From the NCBI GenBank assembly GCA_946480525.1, contig CAMLLA010000058.1, forward strand, positions 1 to 14,440: DNA of 14,440 bases, written 5' to 3'. The notes beneath the pieces were generated by a model. That model was not told where the DNA came from. It ran no database searches and saw only the letters and a list, made by a program, of their open reading frames with translations. The stretch is from an uncultured Asticcacaulis sp. (lineage in GTDB: Bacteria > Pseudomonadota > Alphaproteobacteria > Caulobacterales > Caulobacteraceae). The position numbers and the translations under genes are program-made. Below are positions 7,946 through 14,109 of this stretch, piece by piece. Positions within the stretch are counted from its first letter, which is position 1, and every line of letters starts with the position of its first letter.

Positions 7946-8005
7946 TGAGATTTTTGGTGTTGCCAATTTTCTACATGCGAGACACGAGGGATCCGGGTCC
8001 CGGCA

Positions 8006-8034
8006 TTTCGTGAGAGCAAAACATTGTATATTAT
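8006..8034 (+). promoter_or_regulatory. Candidate promoter of the small ORF at 8062
   Basis: TATTAT (8029-8034) matches five of six -10 bases and has a weak TTTCGT (8006-8011) 17 bases upstream. A start near 8041 would give a leader of about 20 bases before the ATG at 8062. Confidence 0.3.
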
Positions 8035-8061
8035 AGAATTTATGTTTCGGAAGTTGTGCAA

Positions 8062-8254
8062 ATGACTGAATTTGTTAGCGTTATCAAAAAAGAGACAAAA
8101 TTTTCTTAGCTGCTTTCTGGTCTTTCTAATATCATTATTCGGTATGACTATTTGCGCCGTGGTTGTTGACCGGAGCTACTTGCGTCGCTCGATATTCAAT
8201 GAAATCCATATAGGTGAAAACGAAAATGGAAGGAATTTGAGACCAAACCTGTGA
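8062..8254 (+). pseudogene. Possible small membrane protein gene split by a frameshift at A6
   Basis: An ATG at 8062 with GGAAG (8049-8053) eight bases upstream opens a 15-codon ORF (MTEFVSVIKK...) that stops at 8107-8109. Skipping one A in the run of six As (8086-8091) joins it to an open frame ending at 8252-8254. The joined product would have 63 residues: a basic start, one hydrophobic helix (about 14-35, FLSCFLVFLISLFGM) and a polar tail. The downstream frame could instead start at a TTG (8072), but that has no good ribosome binding site. Homologues are not recognised. Composition is AT-rich, unlike the neighbours. It could be a decayed gene, a programmed +1 shift, a base-call error in a homopolymer, or chance. 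Confidence 0.3.
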
Positions 8255-8489
8255 AGGTTGATTGGCCTGTCCATTGCGCTCAGGCGAGACCTGGCCTGAG
8301 ACTATGGCCCCGGGGTTAGCGAGCCTGATTGCCAGAGGTCAACACAGCTCTGATCTGCCGTTTTCAGGCACGGCCGCAGTCGTCGGCAAAAAATTTTGGC
8401 CGATGACCGCAACTATCCTGCTCCTTCGTCGTACCAGTGACCAGAGCCGCAACATATGCGGTCAATCCTGAAGCCGACGGAGCAAGACA
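8255..8489. other. Spacer upstream of the peroxiredoxin operon
   Basis: No gene is seen. CTCAGGC (8279-8285) and GCCTGAG (8294-8300) form a seven-pair hairpin without a T-tract. CCGCA-ACATA-TGCGG (8447-8461) is a short inverted repeat within the presumed 5' leader of the peroxiredoxin gene. Confidence 0.4.
8409..8433 (+). promoter_or_regulatory. Candidate ECF-type promoter of the redox operon
   Basis: GCAACT (8409-8414) and CGTA (8430-8433) are separated by 15 bases, matching the general ECF promoter form (AAC in the -35, CGT in the -10). It would start transcription about 50 bases before the peroxiredoxin ATG. It fits autoregulation by the operon's own sigma factor but does not exactly match the Caulobacter SigF consensus as I recall it. 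Confidence 0.3.
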
Positions 8490-9035
8490 ATGATGAGCGT
8501 CAAGCATACCCTGAATAGCCTGGTCGTGGCGGCGTGTGTGGTGGCGGCGGGGACTGCCCAGGCCGCCTTGCCGGAAGGCGCCAAGGCGCCCGACTTTACG
8601 TTGAAGGCCGCACTGGCTGGAAAGCCGATCGATTTCACGCTGAAGTCGGCGCTGAAAAAGGGGCCGGTCGTGCTTTACTTCTTCCCGGCGGCCTTTACGT
8701 CGGGCTGCACGCTGGAGGCGCACAAGTTCGCCGAGGCCAATGACGACTTCAAGGCTTTGGGAGCGACCGTGGTCGGCGTCACGGCCGGCAATGTCGAGCG
8801 CGTCGCCGAGTTTTCCAAGAGCGAATGCCGCGACAAGTTCGCCGTCGCCGCCGATCCCGGCGCCAAGGTCGCCGCGCAATACGAGTCGACCATAGTCGGC
8901 AAGCAAATCTCTGACCGCACCTCGTTCGTGATCGCGCCGTCGGGCAAGATCCTGCTCAGCCATACCGACCGGAACCCCGAAACGCATATCAAGATGACGC
9001 TCGACGCCGTGCGCGCCTATCACGACGCGCACTGA
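8490..9035 (+). CDS. Exported peroxiredoxin (AhpC/TSA-BCP family)
   Basis: The 181-residue product reduces peroxides through a reactive cysteine. A signal peptide (hydrophobic LVVAACVVAAGTAQA, cleavage near AQA-A at residue 25-26) sends it to the periplasm. The peroxiredoxin motif PxxxTxxC is P66, T70, C73 in FFPAAFTSGCT. The conserved arginine is R143 in SDRTSFVI. C113 in ECRDKF is the only other cysteine of the mature protein and could be a resolving cysteine, though it is not at the classic BCP position five residues after the first. The ATG at 8490 has GGAG (8479-8482) seven bases upstream. A single base separates its stop from the next gene, a DsbD-like electron transporter that is the natural source of electrons. 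This parallels the ScsB-fed envelope peroxiredoxin PrxA known in Caulobacter. Confidence 0.88.
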   Translation: MMSVKHTLNSLVVAACVVAAGTAQAALPEGAKAPDFTLKAALAGKPIDFTLKSALKKGPVVLYFFPAAFTSGCTLEAHKFAEANDDFKALGATVVGVTAGNVERVAEFSKSECRDKFAVAADPGAKVAAQYESTIVGKQISDRTSFVIAPSGKILLSHTDRNPETHIKMTLDAVRAYHDAH

Positions 9036-9036
9036 C

Positions 9037-10302
9037 ATGCTGTCCGCCATGGCCGCCGCCTTTGTGGGCGGCATAATCCTCAACCTGATGCCATGCGTCT
9101 TTCCGGTGATTTCACTGAAGGCGCTCGGTCTTTTGCGCCACGGCGACAGTCTGGCCGCAGCGCGCAGGGATGGTCTTGCGTTTGCTGCGGGTGTCGCGGC
9201 GACGATGCTGGTGTTGGCGGGCGTGCTGGTCGCGCTGCGGGCCGGCGGGGCCGCGATCGGCTGGGGCTTTCAGCTTCAGTCGCCCATTGTTATCGCGAGT
9301 CTCTGCCTGGTGATGCTGGCGTCGGCGCTCAATCTGGCCGGGCTGTTCGAGGTCGGGGCGTCGCTCCAGGCGGCGAGCGGCGGGATTGCCGTGCGGGGCG
9401 GGCCGTGGGGCTCGGCATTGACGGGGGCTTTGGCCATAGTCGTCGCTACGCCGTGCAGCGCGCCCTTCATGGCCGGCGCGGTCGGCTATGCCTTGGTCCA
9501 GCCGCCCGTCGTGGCGCTCAGCGTCTTTCTGGCGCTGGCGGCAGGGTTTGCGGCGCCGTTTACGCTGATTGCCTTCGTGCCGGCCGTGGCCCGGCGGATG
9601 CCAAAGCCTGGGGCGTGGATGGAGACGCTGAAAAAAGGCCTGGCTTTTCCGATGTTCGGAGCTTCGGCGTGGCTGGCCTGGGTGTTGGCTGAGCAAGCGG
9701 GGACACAGGCGCTGGCGGTGTTGTTCGTCTCGGCCGTGGTCCTCAGCCTGGCGTGCTGGATTTACGGCATGGCGCAGCAACGCCGGCTGATGGGGCAGGG
9801 ACACAGGGCCCTGTTCGCGGTGACGGCCGTGCTGGCGGTGGTGCTGGTCGTGCCGCTTGTCCGTCTGCCGGCAATGGCGCAAACGCAGGTGGCGGAGGGG
9901 CCGAAAGCCGGCGAGGCCATCGCCTGGTCGCCTCAGGCCATCGCGGAGCATCAAGGCAAGGGACGGCCAATCTTCGTGAATTTCACCGCGGCGTGGTGTA
10001 TTACGTGCAAGGTCAATGACCGTACAACCTTGTCCACGCCTGAGGTCAAGGCGGCCATGGCGCGCACCGGGACTGTCTACATGATCGCCGACTCCACCAA
10101 CTATAACCCCGAGATCGAAGACGCTCTGGCGGCGTTCGGGCGGGGCGGGATGCCGGTATATGTCGTCTATCCGGCCGACGGTGGCACACCAAAGCTGCTG
10201 CCGGAAATCCTGACGCCTGAGATCGTGATGACGGCGCTTCAGCAGGCGGCCGCCGAGACGTCCGCTAAGGCGTCCGACATACAGAAGCACGAGGCGTCTT
10301 GA
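9037..10302 (+). CDS. DsbD/ScsB-like membrane thiol reductase without N-terminal domain
   Basis: The 421-residue protein moves electrons from cytoplasmic thioredoxin across the inner membrane to periplasmic proteins. About eight transmembrane helices (residues 1-280) carry the redox pair C20 (NLMPCVFP) and C140 (ATPCSAPF). A periplasmic thioredoxin-like domain (about 290-405) has AAWCITC (C321, C324) and the cis-proline loop GGMPVY. The N-terminal immunoglobulin-like domain of classic DsbD, which hands electrons to substrates, is absent; the protein starts directly in the membrane. The ATG follows the peroxiredoxin stop by one base, indicating translational coupling, and the stop overlaps the sigma factor start. 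The likely job is to keep the upstream peroxiredoxin reduced. Other periplasmic thiol partners are possible. Confidence 0.87.
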   Translation: MLSAMAAAFVGGIILNLMPCVFPVISLKALGLLRHGDSLAAARRDGLAFAAGVAATMLVLAGVLVALRAGGAAIGWGFQLQSPIVIASLCLVMLASALNLAGLFEVGASLQAASGGIAVRGGPWGSALTGALAIVVATPCSAPFMAGAVGYALVQPPVVALSVFLALAAGFAAPFTLIAFVPAVARRMPKPGAWMETLKKGLAFPMFGASAWLAWVLAEQAGTQALAVLFVSAVVLSLACWIYGMAQQRRLMGQGHRALFAVTAVLAVVLVVPLVRLPAMAQTQVAEGPKAGEAIAWSPQAIAEHQGKGRPIFVNFTAAWCITCKVNDRTTLSTPEVKAAMARTGTVYMIADSTNYNPEIEDALAAFGRGGMPVYVVYPADGGTPKLLPEILTPEIVMTALQQAAAETSAKASDIQKHEAS

Positions 10303-10865
10303 CGGAATCGCGCGCCGAATGGCCAGAATGGATGGCGCGTGCGCAAGGTGGTGACCGGGCGGCCTATAACCGCCTGCTCAAGGCCATGGTGCCCTTCATC
10401 CGATCTGTCGTCCGGCGCAAGATCGATGACCCGGCCCTGATCGAGGACGTGGTACAGGATGCGCTCCTGACCATTCACAGGGTGCGCGGTACTTACGATC
10501 CGGCGCGGCCCATCGGGCCGTGGGTGTCGGCGATCGCCAGCTCGCGCGCCATCGATGCCCTGCGCAAGCGCGGACGGCGGCGGGCGCGCGAGGTTCATGA
10601 CGACGATGCGCTGCTGTCCCGGGCCGACGACGCGCAACCGCTTGACGAGGCTGGACACGCCCAGGAGATCAATGGCCTTTTGAAAAGGCTGCCCGACCGC
10701 CAGCGCGAGATGGTCGAGATGGTTCATCTGCGCGAGATGAGCCTGAATGAAGCCGCCTCAAGGAGCCGTCTGTCCGTAGGGTCGGTCAAGTCGCTTTTGC
10801 ACCGTGCCTTTGCCCGCCTCCGCCAACTGCGCATGGATCACAATGGAGCTGACGATCATGGATGA
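10299..10865 (+). CDS. sigF: ECF RNA polymerase sigma factor (SigF-like)
   Basis: The 188-residue protein has sigma-70 region 2 (about 25-95, with DVVQDALLTIHRVR and PWVSAIASSRAIDALRKR) and region 4 (about 125-178, with LKRLPDRQREMVEMVHLREMS and a helix-turn-helix at LSVGSVKSLLHRAFARLRQL). Regions 1 and 3 are missing, as in ECF sigmas. It probably starts at a TTG overlapping the preceding stop codon (TTGA), with GAGG four bases upstream; an ATG at 10332 is the alternative. The last eight bases overlap the next gene, an NrsF-type anti-sigma, the normal arrangement for this group. In Caulobacter the SigF-NrsF pair controls responses to chromate, cadmium and peroxide. The name rests on the NrsF partner; placement behind a peroxiredoxin and electron transporter suggests an envelope redox-stress regulon. 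Confidence 0.85.
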   Translation: MTESRAEWPEWMARAQGGDRAAYNRLLKAMVPFIRSVVRRKIDDPALIEDVVQDALLTIHRVRGTYDPARPIGPWVSAIASSRAIDALRKRGRRRAREVHDDDALLSRADDAQPLDEAGHAQEINGLLKRLPDRQREMVEMVHLREMSLNEAASRSRLSVGSVKSLLHRAFARLRQLRMDHNGADDHG

Positions 10866-11490
10866 TCATGAAGCGCTTATCGACCGGTTAAGCCGGACGG
10901 CCGGCCCCGTTAAGCGGCCGCCTGCACCAAGTATCCGCACGCTGATATGGATCGCGATGGCCCTGCCGTGCGGCGCTGTGACGGGACTGTGGCTGAGCCG
11001 GGCCTTCGCCGACTGGTCGGCGCCGTCCGCCGGATGGGCCATGTCCGGGCTGGTGTCGGCTTTCGTGCTTGGGGGGATGGGTATGCTGTCGGCCTTCAGC
11101 CTGAGCATTGCTGGTCGCAAACCTGTCGGCTGGCCGTGGTTTGCCGCCGCCGGAGCCGTGTGGATCGGGGCGGGTCTCGCCGGTGTGTTCCGTGCCGCCG
11201 ACCCGTGGGGGCATGTCGGCAGCGGCTGGGGCTGTTACCTGTTCATGATCACCGTCAGCCTGCCGATGCTCCTGCTTGCCGTCATAAGCCTCAGGCGGAC
11301 GCGGACGCTATATCCCGTGCGCTGCTTGGCGGCTGCGGGACTTGGGACGGCCTTCATGACGGCGGCGCTGCTGGCCTTGTGTCATCCGCCGACCGGCGAC
11401 CTGCCGGATTTTCTGATGCACCTTCTGGCGGGCGTCACTATTGTTGCAAGTGCTGTGGTGTTCGGACGGCGGTGGGTGGCGGTTGGGTAG
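10858..11490 (+). CDS. nrsF: NrsF-type (DUF1109) membrane anti-sigma factor
   Basis: The 210-residue protein has a short cytoplasmic start (MDDHEALIDRLSRTAGPVKR) and six hydrophobic helices (roughly 26-46, 60-82, 92-111, 123-144, 153-175, 186-205). This is the DUF1109 layout of NrsF, which holds its ECF sigma at the membrane. C126 (GWGCYLF) and C175 (LALCHPP) match in position the two cysteines reported to be needed for signal sensing in Caulobacter NrsF; C38 and C156 are additional. The usual LHCPE-like motif reads ALCHPPTGDLPDFLMH, with the Cys and His order swapped. The ATG at 10858 has GGAG (10845-10848) nine bases upstream and overlaps the sigma gene by eight bases; an upstream frame start at 10804 lies inside the sigma gene and lacks a ribosome binding site. 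Confidence 0.82.
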   Translation: MDDHEALIDRLSRTAGPVKRPPAPSIRTLIWIAMALPCGAVTGLWLSRAFADWSAPSAGWAMSGLVSAFVLGGMGMLSAFSLSIAGRKPVGWPWFAAAGAVWIGAGLAGVFRAADPWGHVGSGWGCYLFMITVSLPMLLLAVISLRRTRTLYPVRCLAAAGLGTAFMTAALLALCHPPTGDLPDFLMHLLAGVTIVASAVVFGRRWVAVG

Positions 11491-11493
11491 CCC

Positions 11494-11558
11494 TAGAGTC
11501 TTATTGATCGCATGCATTGTCCGAAAAACCGGTTTCCACCTTTTCGGAGCACGCTCTA
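11494..11558. repeat. Alphaproteobacterial dispersed palindromic element
   Basis: TCCGAAAA (11520-11527) and TTTTCGGA (11541-11548) flank ACCGGTTTCCACC, and TAGAG (11494-11498) pairs with CTCTA (11554-11558) outside. The core CCGAAAAACCGGTTTCCACC is, from memory, a common intergenic repeat in Caulobacterales and Rhizobiales. It sits between two convergent genes and overlaps the stop codon of the response regulator, so it may serve as their shared 3' end hairpin. Confidence 0.6.
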
Positions 11559-11933
11559 TCCGATCATCTGAGCGGAGGACAGGGCATTGATCCGGCGCAG
11601 CAGGGTTTCGGGTTTGAAGGGCTTGTTCATGTATTCGGTGGCGCCAAGCGCCATGGAGTCCTTGATTGAGCGCAGGTCTGTGCGCACCGTCATGATGATG
11701 ACCGGCACGCTCGACACTTCGCGTATGGCGGTCAGGACCTCCAGACCATCGATGTCGGGCAGGCCGAGATCGAGGACGACGACCTCGTAGCTGTTGGCCT
11801 TCACCAGCTCGACCGCTTTCCTTCCTTCTTCGGCCAGGTCGATCTCGAACCCCTGCAGTTCAAAGAAGATGCGGTGGACATTCCGGATGCCGGCGTCGTC
11901 TTCAACGATAAGTATCCTGCGTTTCTGGAGCAT
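11556..11933 (-). CDS. Single-domain response regulator (receiver only)
   Basis: The 125-residue product is one receiver domain with no output domain. The acidic pair is E11/D12-D13 (ILIVEDD), the phosphoacceptor D55 (VVVLDLGLPDIDG), the switch T82 (IIMTVRT) and the conserved lysine K104 (NKPF). All key residues are intact. Such proteins act by phosphotransfer or protein contact. The ATG at 11931-11933 gives the usual receiver N-terminus but has only a GGAA almost touching it; an in-frame ATG at 11985-11987 would add 18 residues (MPDSPVF...) but has no visible ribosome binding site. No histidine kinase gene is nearby. It is divergent from the DUF4336-like gene (168 bases between starts) and convergent with nrsF. 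Confidence 0.87.
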   Translation of the reverse strand: MLQKRRILIVEDDAGIRNVHRIFFELQGFEIDLAEEGRKAVELVKANSYEVVVLDLGLPDIDGLEVLTAIREVSSVPVIIMTVRTDLRSIKDSMALGATEYMNKPFKPETLLRRINALSSAQMIG

Positions 11934-12101
11934 TTCCGGCCAGCCTGACACGTGTTGCGATATCGGAAACACTGGACTATCGGGCATTGTATAAATTGGA
12001 AATACGTTTCGCGGGCGGTGCCTGCTGTTTGCCAGTGGCGACAGGCGCATCGAAAACTTGCACGGAAGTTGGTAGGTCGTGCGGGCTCCGTGGAGGTTAT
12101 C

Positions 12102-12809
12102 ATGCCGAAAGTTCTCGAAAAATGGACTGTGCTGCCGCACGGACGCCTGACCCTGATCGATGAGGGGCTGTGGACCGTAACCGGCGAAGTGCACATGCCG
12201 CTGACGCCGCTGGAACGGCGCATGACGGTGGTGCGGCTGAAGGACGGCGGTCTGGTCGTCTACAGCGCGATCGCACTCGATGAACCTCAGATGCAGGTTC
12301 TGGAATCGGCCGGGCGCCCGGCATGGCTGATCGTGCCGGGCGATCTGCACCGCATGGACGCGAAGATCTGGAAGGCGCGCTATCCGGGCCTCAAGGTGGC
12401 CGCGCCATCGGGCGCCCAGAAGGCGGCCGACCAGGTGGTTCATGTCGACGCCACCGATCCGGACTTCGGCGACGACGATGTGCGTTTCGTCACGGTAAGC
12501 GGCATGGAAGGTCATGAAGCGGCATTGATCGTACGCCGGCCGGGAGGCACGACGCTGATCGTCAACGACATCATCGGCAATATGCCGCATGACTCGGGCT
12601 TTGTGTTGCGGATTACCGGCTTTGCCGGCCATGAGCCGCATATCCCCGTGCCGATCAAGATGGGCGTGAAGGAAAAGGACATCCTGCGCGGCCAGTTGCT
12701 GGCCTGGGCCGGAGAGCCGGACCTCAGGCGGATCATCATGTCGCATGGCGATCCGATCGAGACGGATGCCGCCGGACAACTCAGGGCTCTGGCCGCGACG
12801 TTGGACTGA
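12102..12809 (+). CDS. DUF4336-like protein with degenerate metallo-beta-lactamase fold
   Basis: The 235-residue protein resembles the DUF4336 branch of the metallo-beta-lactamase superfamily. The pattern LIVPGDLHRMDAKIWKARYP (77-96) fits the PN-x-LHxx block of that family, and LIVND (D156) and MSHGDPI (H215) occupy the places of the later metal-ligand motifs. The main HxHxDH motif of active hydrolases is absent, so metal binding and catalysis are doubtful. No signal peptide or membrane helix is seen, so it should be cytoplasmic. The ATG at 12102 has GGAGG (12092-12096) five bases upstream; the frame is open farther back to 11952 but that part does not look like protein. The family assignment is by pattern only and no function is assigned. 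Confidence 0.65.
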   Translation: MPKVLEKWTVLPHGRLTLIDEGLWTVTGEVHMPLTPLERRMTVVRLKDGGLVVYSAIALDEPQMQVLESAGRPAWLIVPGDLHRMDAKIWKARYPGLKVAAPSGAQKAADQVVHVDATDPDFGDDDVRFVTVSGMEGHEAALIVRRPGGTTLIVNDIIGNMPHDSGFVLRITGFAGHEPHIPVPIKMGVKEKDILRGQLLAWAGEPDLRRIIMSHGDPIETDAAGQLRALAATLD

Positions 12810-12841
12810 AATGGCGCTTTCGGCGGCAAGCCTCGTGAGAA

Positions 12842-12858
12842 CGGACGATCTTCGTCCG
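12842..12858. other. Hairpin between convergent genes
   Basis: CGGACGA (12842-12848) and TCGTCCG (12852-12858) form a seven-pair stem with a three-base loop, 33 bases after the DUF4336-like stop. No T-tract follows on either strand, so it is at best a weak terminator. Confidence 0.35.
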
Positions 12859-12896
12859 CACCGCGATCCAGGCTGATTGGGCGTGGATATTGACGC

Positions 12897-13055
12897 TCAG
12901 AGATAGTAGCCGATGGCCCAGAAGACGGCCAGCCAGGCCAGGCCGGATATACCGAAGGCGAGCGTGAGGCCGATGAGCCGCCACCTGCGCGGACGCCGTT
13001 GCGGCGTCCCGGCCTTGTCATCGATACGAAGTTCCTTGACAGAACCAAGACTCAT
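12897..13055 (-). CDS. Small single-helix membrane protein, 52 residues
   Basis: An ATG at 13053-13055 opens a 52-residue frame. The N-terminal half is hydrophilic and ends in a basic cluster (MSLGSVKELRIDDKAG, then PQRRPRRWR). The C-terminal half is one hydrophobic helix (about 27-51, LIGLTLAFGISGLAWLAVFW, ending GYYL). GGGGAGG lies five bases upstream, one of the strongest ribosome binding sites in the window, and codon third positions are GC-rich. Positive-inside rules predict a cytoplasmic N-terminus. No family is recognised. It is convergent with the DUF4336-like gene and shares an upstream region with the divergent RTX gene. Confidence 0.65.
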   Translation of the reverse strand: MSLGSVKELRIDDKAGTPQRRPRRWRLIGLTLAFGISGLAWLAVFWAIGYYL

Positions 13056-13465
13056 ACTCGCCTCCCCAGGCCTTATTTACCGCAGCATTCCCCTGATCGT
13101 TGAAAATTGCAAGGGCGCGTGCGGTGACATTGCCGTGAGCGTCAGGGCCTGCGCGGTCGCGTTGGCGGAAGCCATAGGTCGTTAAAAATCGCATTACTCG
13201 CCTGTCAGGTGTTTTTGGTTAAGAAAGTGTTATCCGTCCGCGACTTGCAACATGTCCGAGGTTTCCAGGTAATTGTGCGTTGCCTGTATACTTATGCATT
13301 CTTGATGAATGGGTCGTTGAGGCAGAGTGTTTTTTAATCCGGTTTTCCATTAATCCTGTGTGTCCGGGAACATTGTTCGCGTCCGCGTTAATATTATACC
13401 GCTTCTCCCCGTTGGGTTGCTTTGCAGAGCTATAACAACACCTCATCCGACTGGAGACATCCTAA
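13056..13465. other. AT-rich spacer upstream of the RTX gene
   Basis: No gene is seen. A possible plus-strand promoter has TTGTTC (13373-13378) and TATACC (13395-13400) at 16-base spacing; another -10-like TATAAC at 13431-13436 has no -35. Composition is clearly more AT-rich than the genes, fitting a regulatory region for the RTX gene and the divergent small membrane protein. No operator is recognised. Confidence 0.35.
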
Positions 13466-14017
13466 ATGACCTCTTATTTCTTGCCCCAAATCGAGGGTCA
13501 GAAGACCGACGACAATCTCACCGGCGGTACCGACGCCAGCTCCATCCGCGCCAAGGCCGGCGATGACATCGTCAATGGCGGTACGGGGAATGACTTCATT
13601 ACCGGAGACGCCGGCAACGACAAGATCACCGCCGGCAAGGGCGACGATCGCGTCGATGGCGGAGATGGTGATGACATCGTTTATGGCCGTGACGGCGACG
13701 ACATTGTCCTGGGCGGCGCCGGCAACGACCGCATCATGGGCGACGCCGGCAACGACTGGATCTGGGGCGGCACCGGCGATGACCTGTTGGCCGGCGGCGC
13801 CGATTGGGACACATTTGTATTCGACACCGGCGACGGCATGGACACAATTGTCGACTTCGTCAGTGGCGGTGACACGATCGACCTGTCGGCCACCGGCCTG
13901 ACCTTTGGCGACCTGGTCATCACGACCACCGCTTCGGGCACGACGGTTGCTTACGGCTCCGATTCGATTTTCCTGAAGGGTGTGGCTTCGGTCAACGCTT
14001 CGGACTTCGCATTCTAA
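13466..14017 (+). CDS. Small stand-alone RTX calcium-binding repeat protein
   Basis: The 183-residue protein is mostly an RTX beta-roll. About nine glycine/aspartate nonapeptides (residues 29-113, such as [27 protein letters not shown]) bind calcium and fold outside the cell. A C-terminal block (114-183) has [17 protein letters not shown] and GGDTIDLS, as in the C-terminal regions of serralysins and other type I secretion substrates, and ends DFAF. There is no N-terminal signal peptide, as expected for export through an ABC/MFP/TolC channel with a C-terminal signal. No enzyme, adhesin or toxin domain is attached, so the protein is little more than repeats plus the secretion region; no transporter genes are nearby. 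The ATG has GGAG (13453-13456) nine bases upstream. A terminator follows. The role is unknown. Confidence 0.85.
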   Translation: MTSYFLPQIEGQKTDDNLTGGTDASSIRAKAGDDIVNGGTGNDFITGDAGNDKITAGKGDDRVDGGDGDDIVYGRDGDDIVLGGAGNDRIMGDAGNDWIWGGTGDDLLAGGADWDTFVFDTGDGMDTIVDFVSGGDTIDLSATGLTFGDLVITTTASGTTVAYGSDSIFLKGVASVNASDFAF

Positions 14018-14038
14018 GCACCGATTACACAGCCAGCG

Positions 14039-14070
14039 AAAACGGGGCGCCGCAAGGTTCCCCGTTTTTT
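14039..14070 (+). terminator. Rho-independent terminator of the RTX gene
   Basis: AAAACGGGG (14039-14047) pairs with CCCCGTTTT (14060-14068) across a 12-base loop, and the T-run continues to 14070. It lies 22 bases after the RTX stop. The A-rich 5' arm could also terminate the opposing YdeI-like gene on the minus strand. Confidence 0.88.
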
Positions 14071-14109
14071 GCGTTCGTCATATCGCTCGCGAGCACTCGG
14101 CGTATTGTG

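Noticed and set aside
8262..8471. 69-codon plus-strand ORF before the peroxiredoxin gene
   Set aside because: No ribosome binding site, no protein-like composition, and it runs through the probable promoter and 5' leader of the operon.
9112..10290. 392-codon minus-strand frame opposite the DsbD-like gene
   Set aside because: The plus strand carries a conserved membrane protein with all four redox cysteines; the antisense product is Arg/His-rich without structure.
11952..12101. 50-codon N-terminal extension of the DUF4336-like protein
   Set aside because: The extension is Arg/Trp/Cys-rich, overlaps the response regulator promoter region, and the ATG at 12102 has a clear GGAGG site.
13550..13815. 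27-base periodic DNA repeats, possibly a CRISPR or tandem repeat array
   Set aside because: The period is exactly nine codons and encodes RTX nonapeptides with varied codons; there are no identical repeats with spacers.
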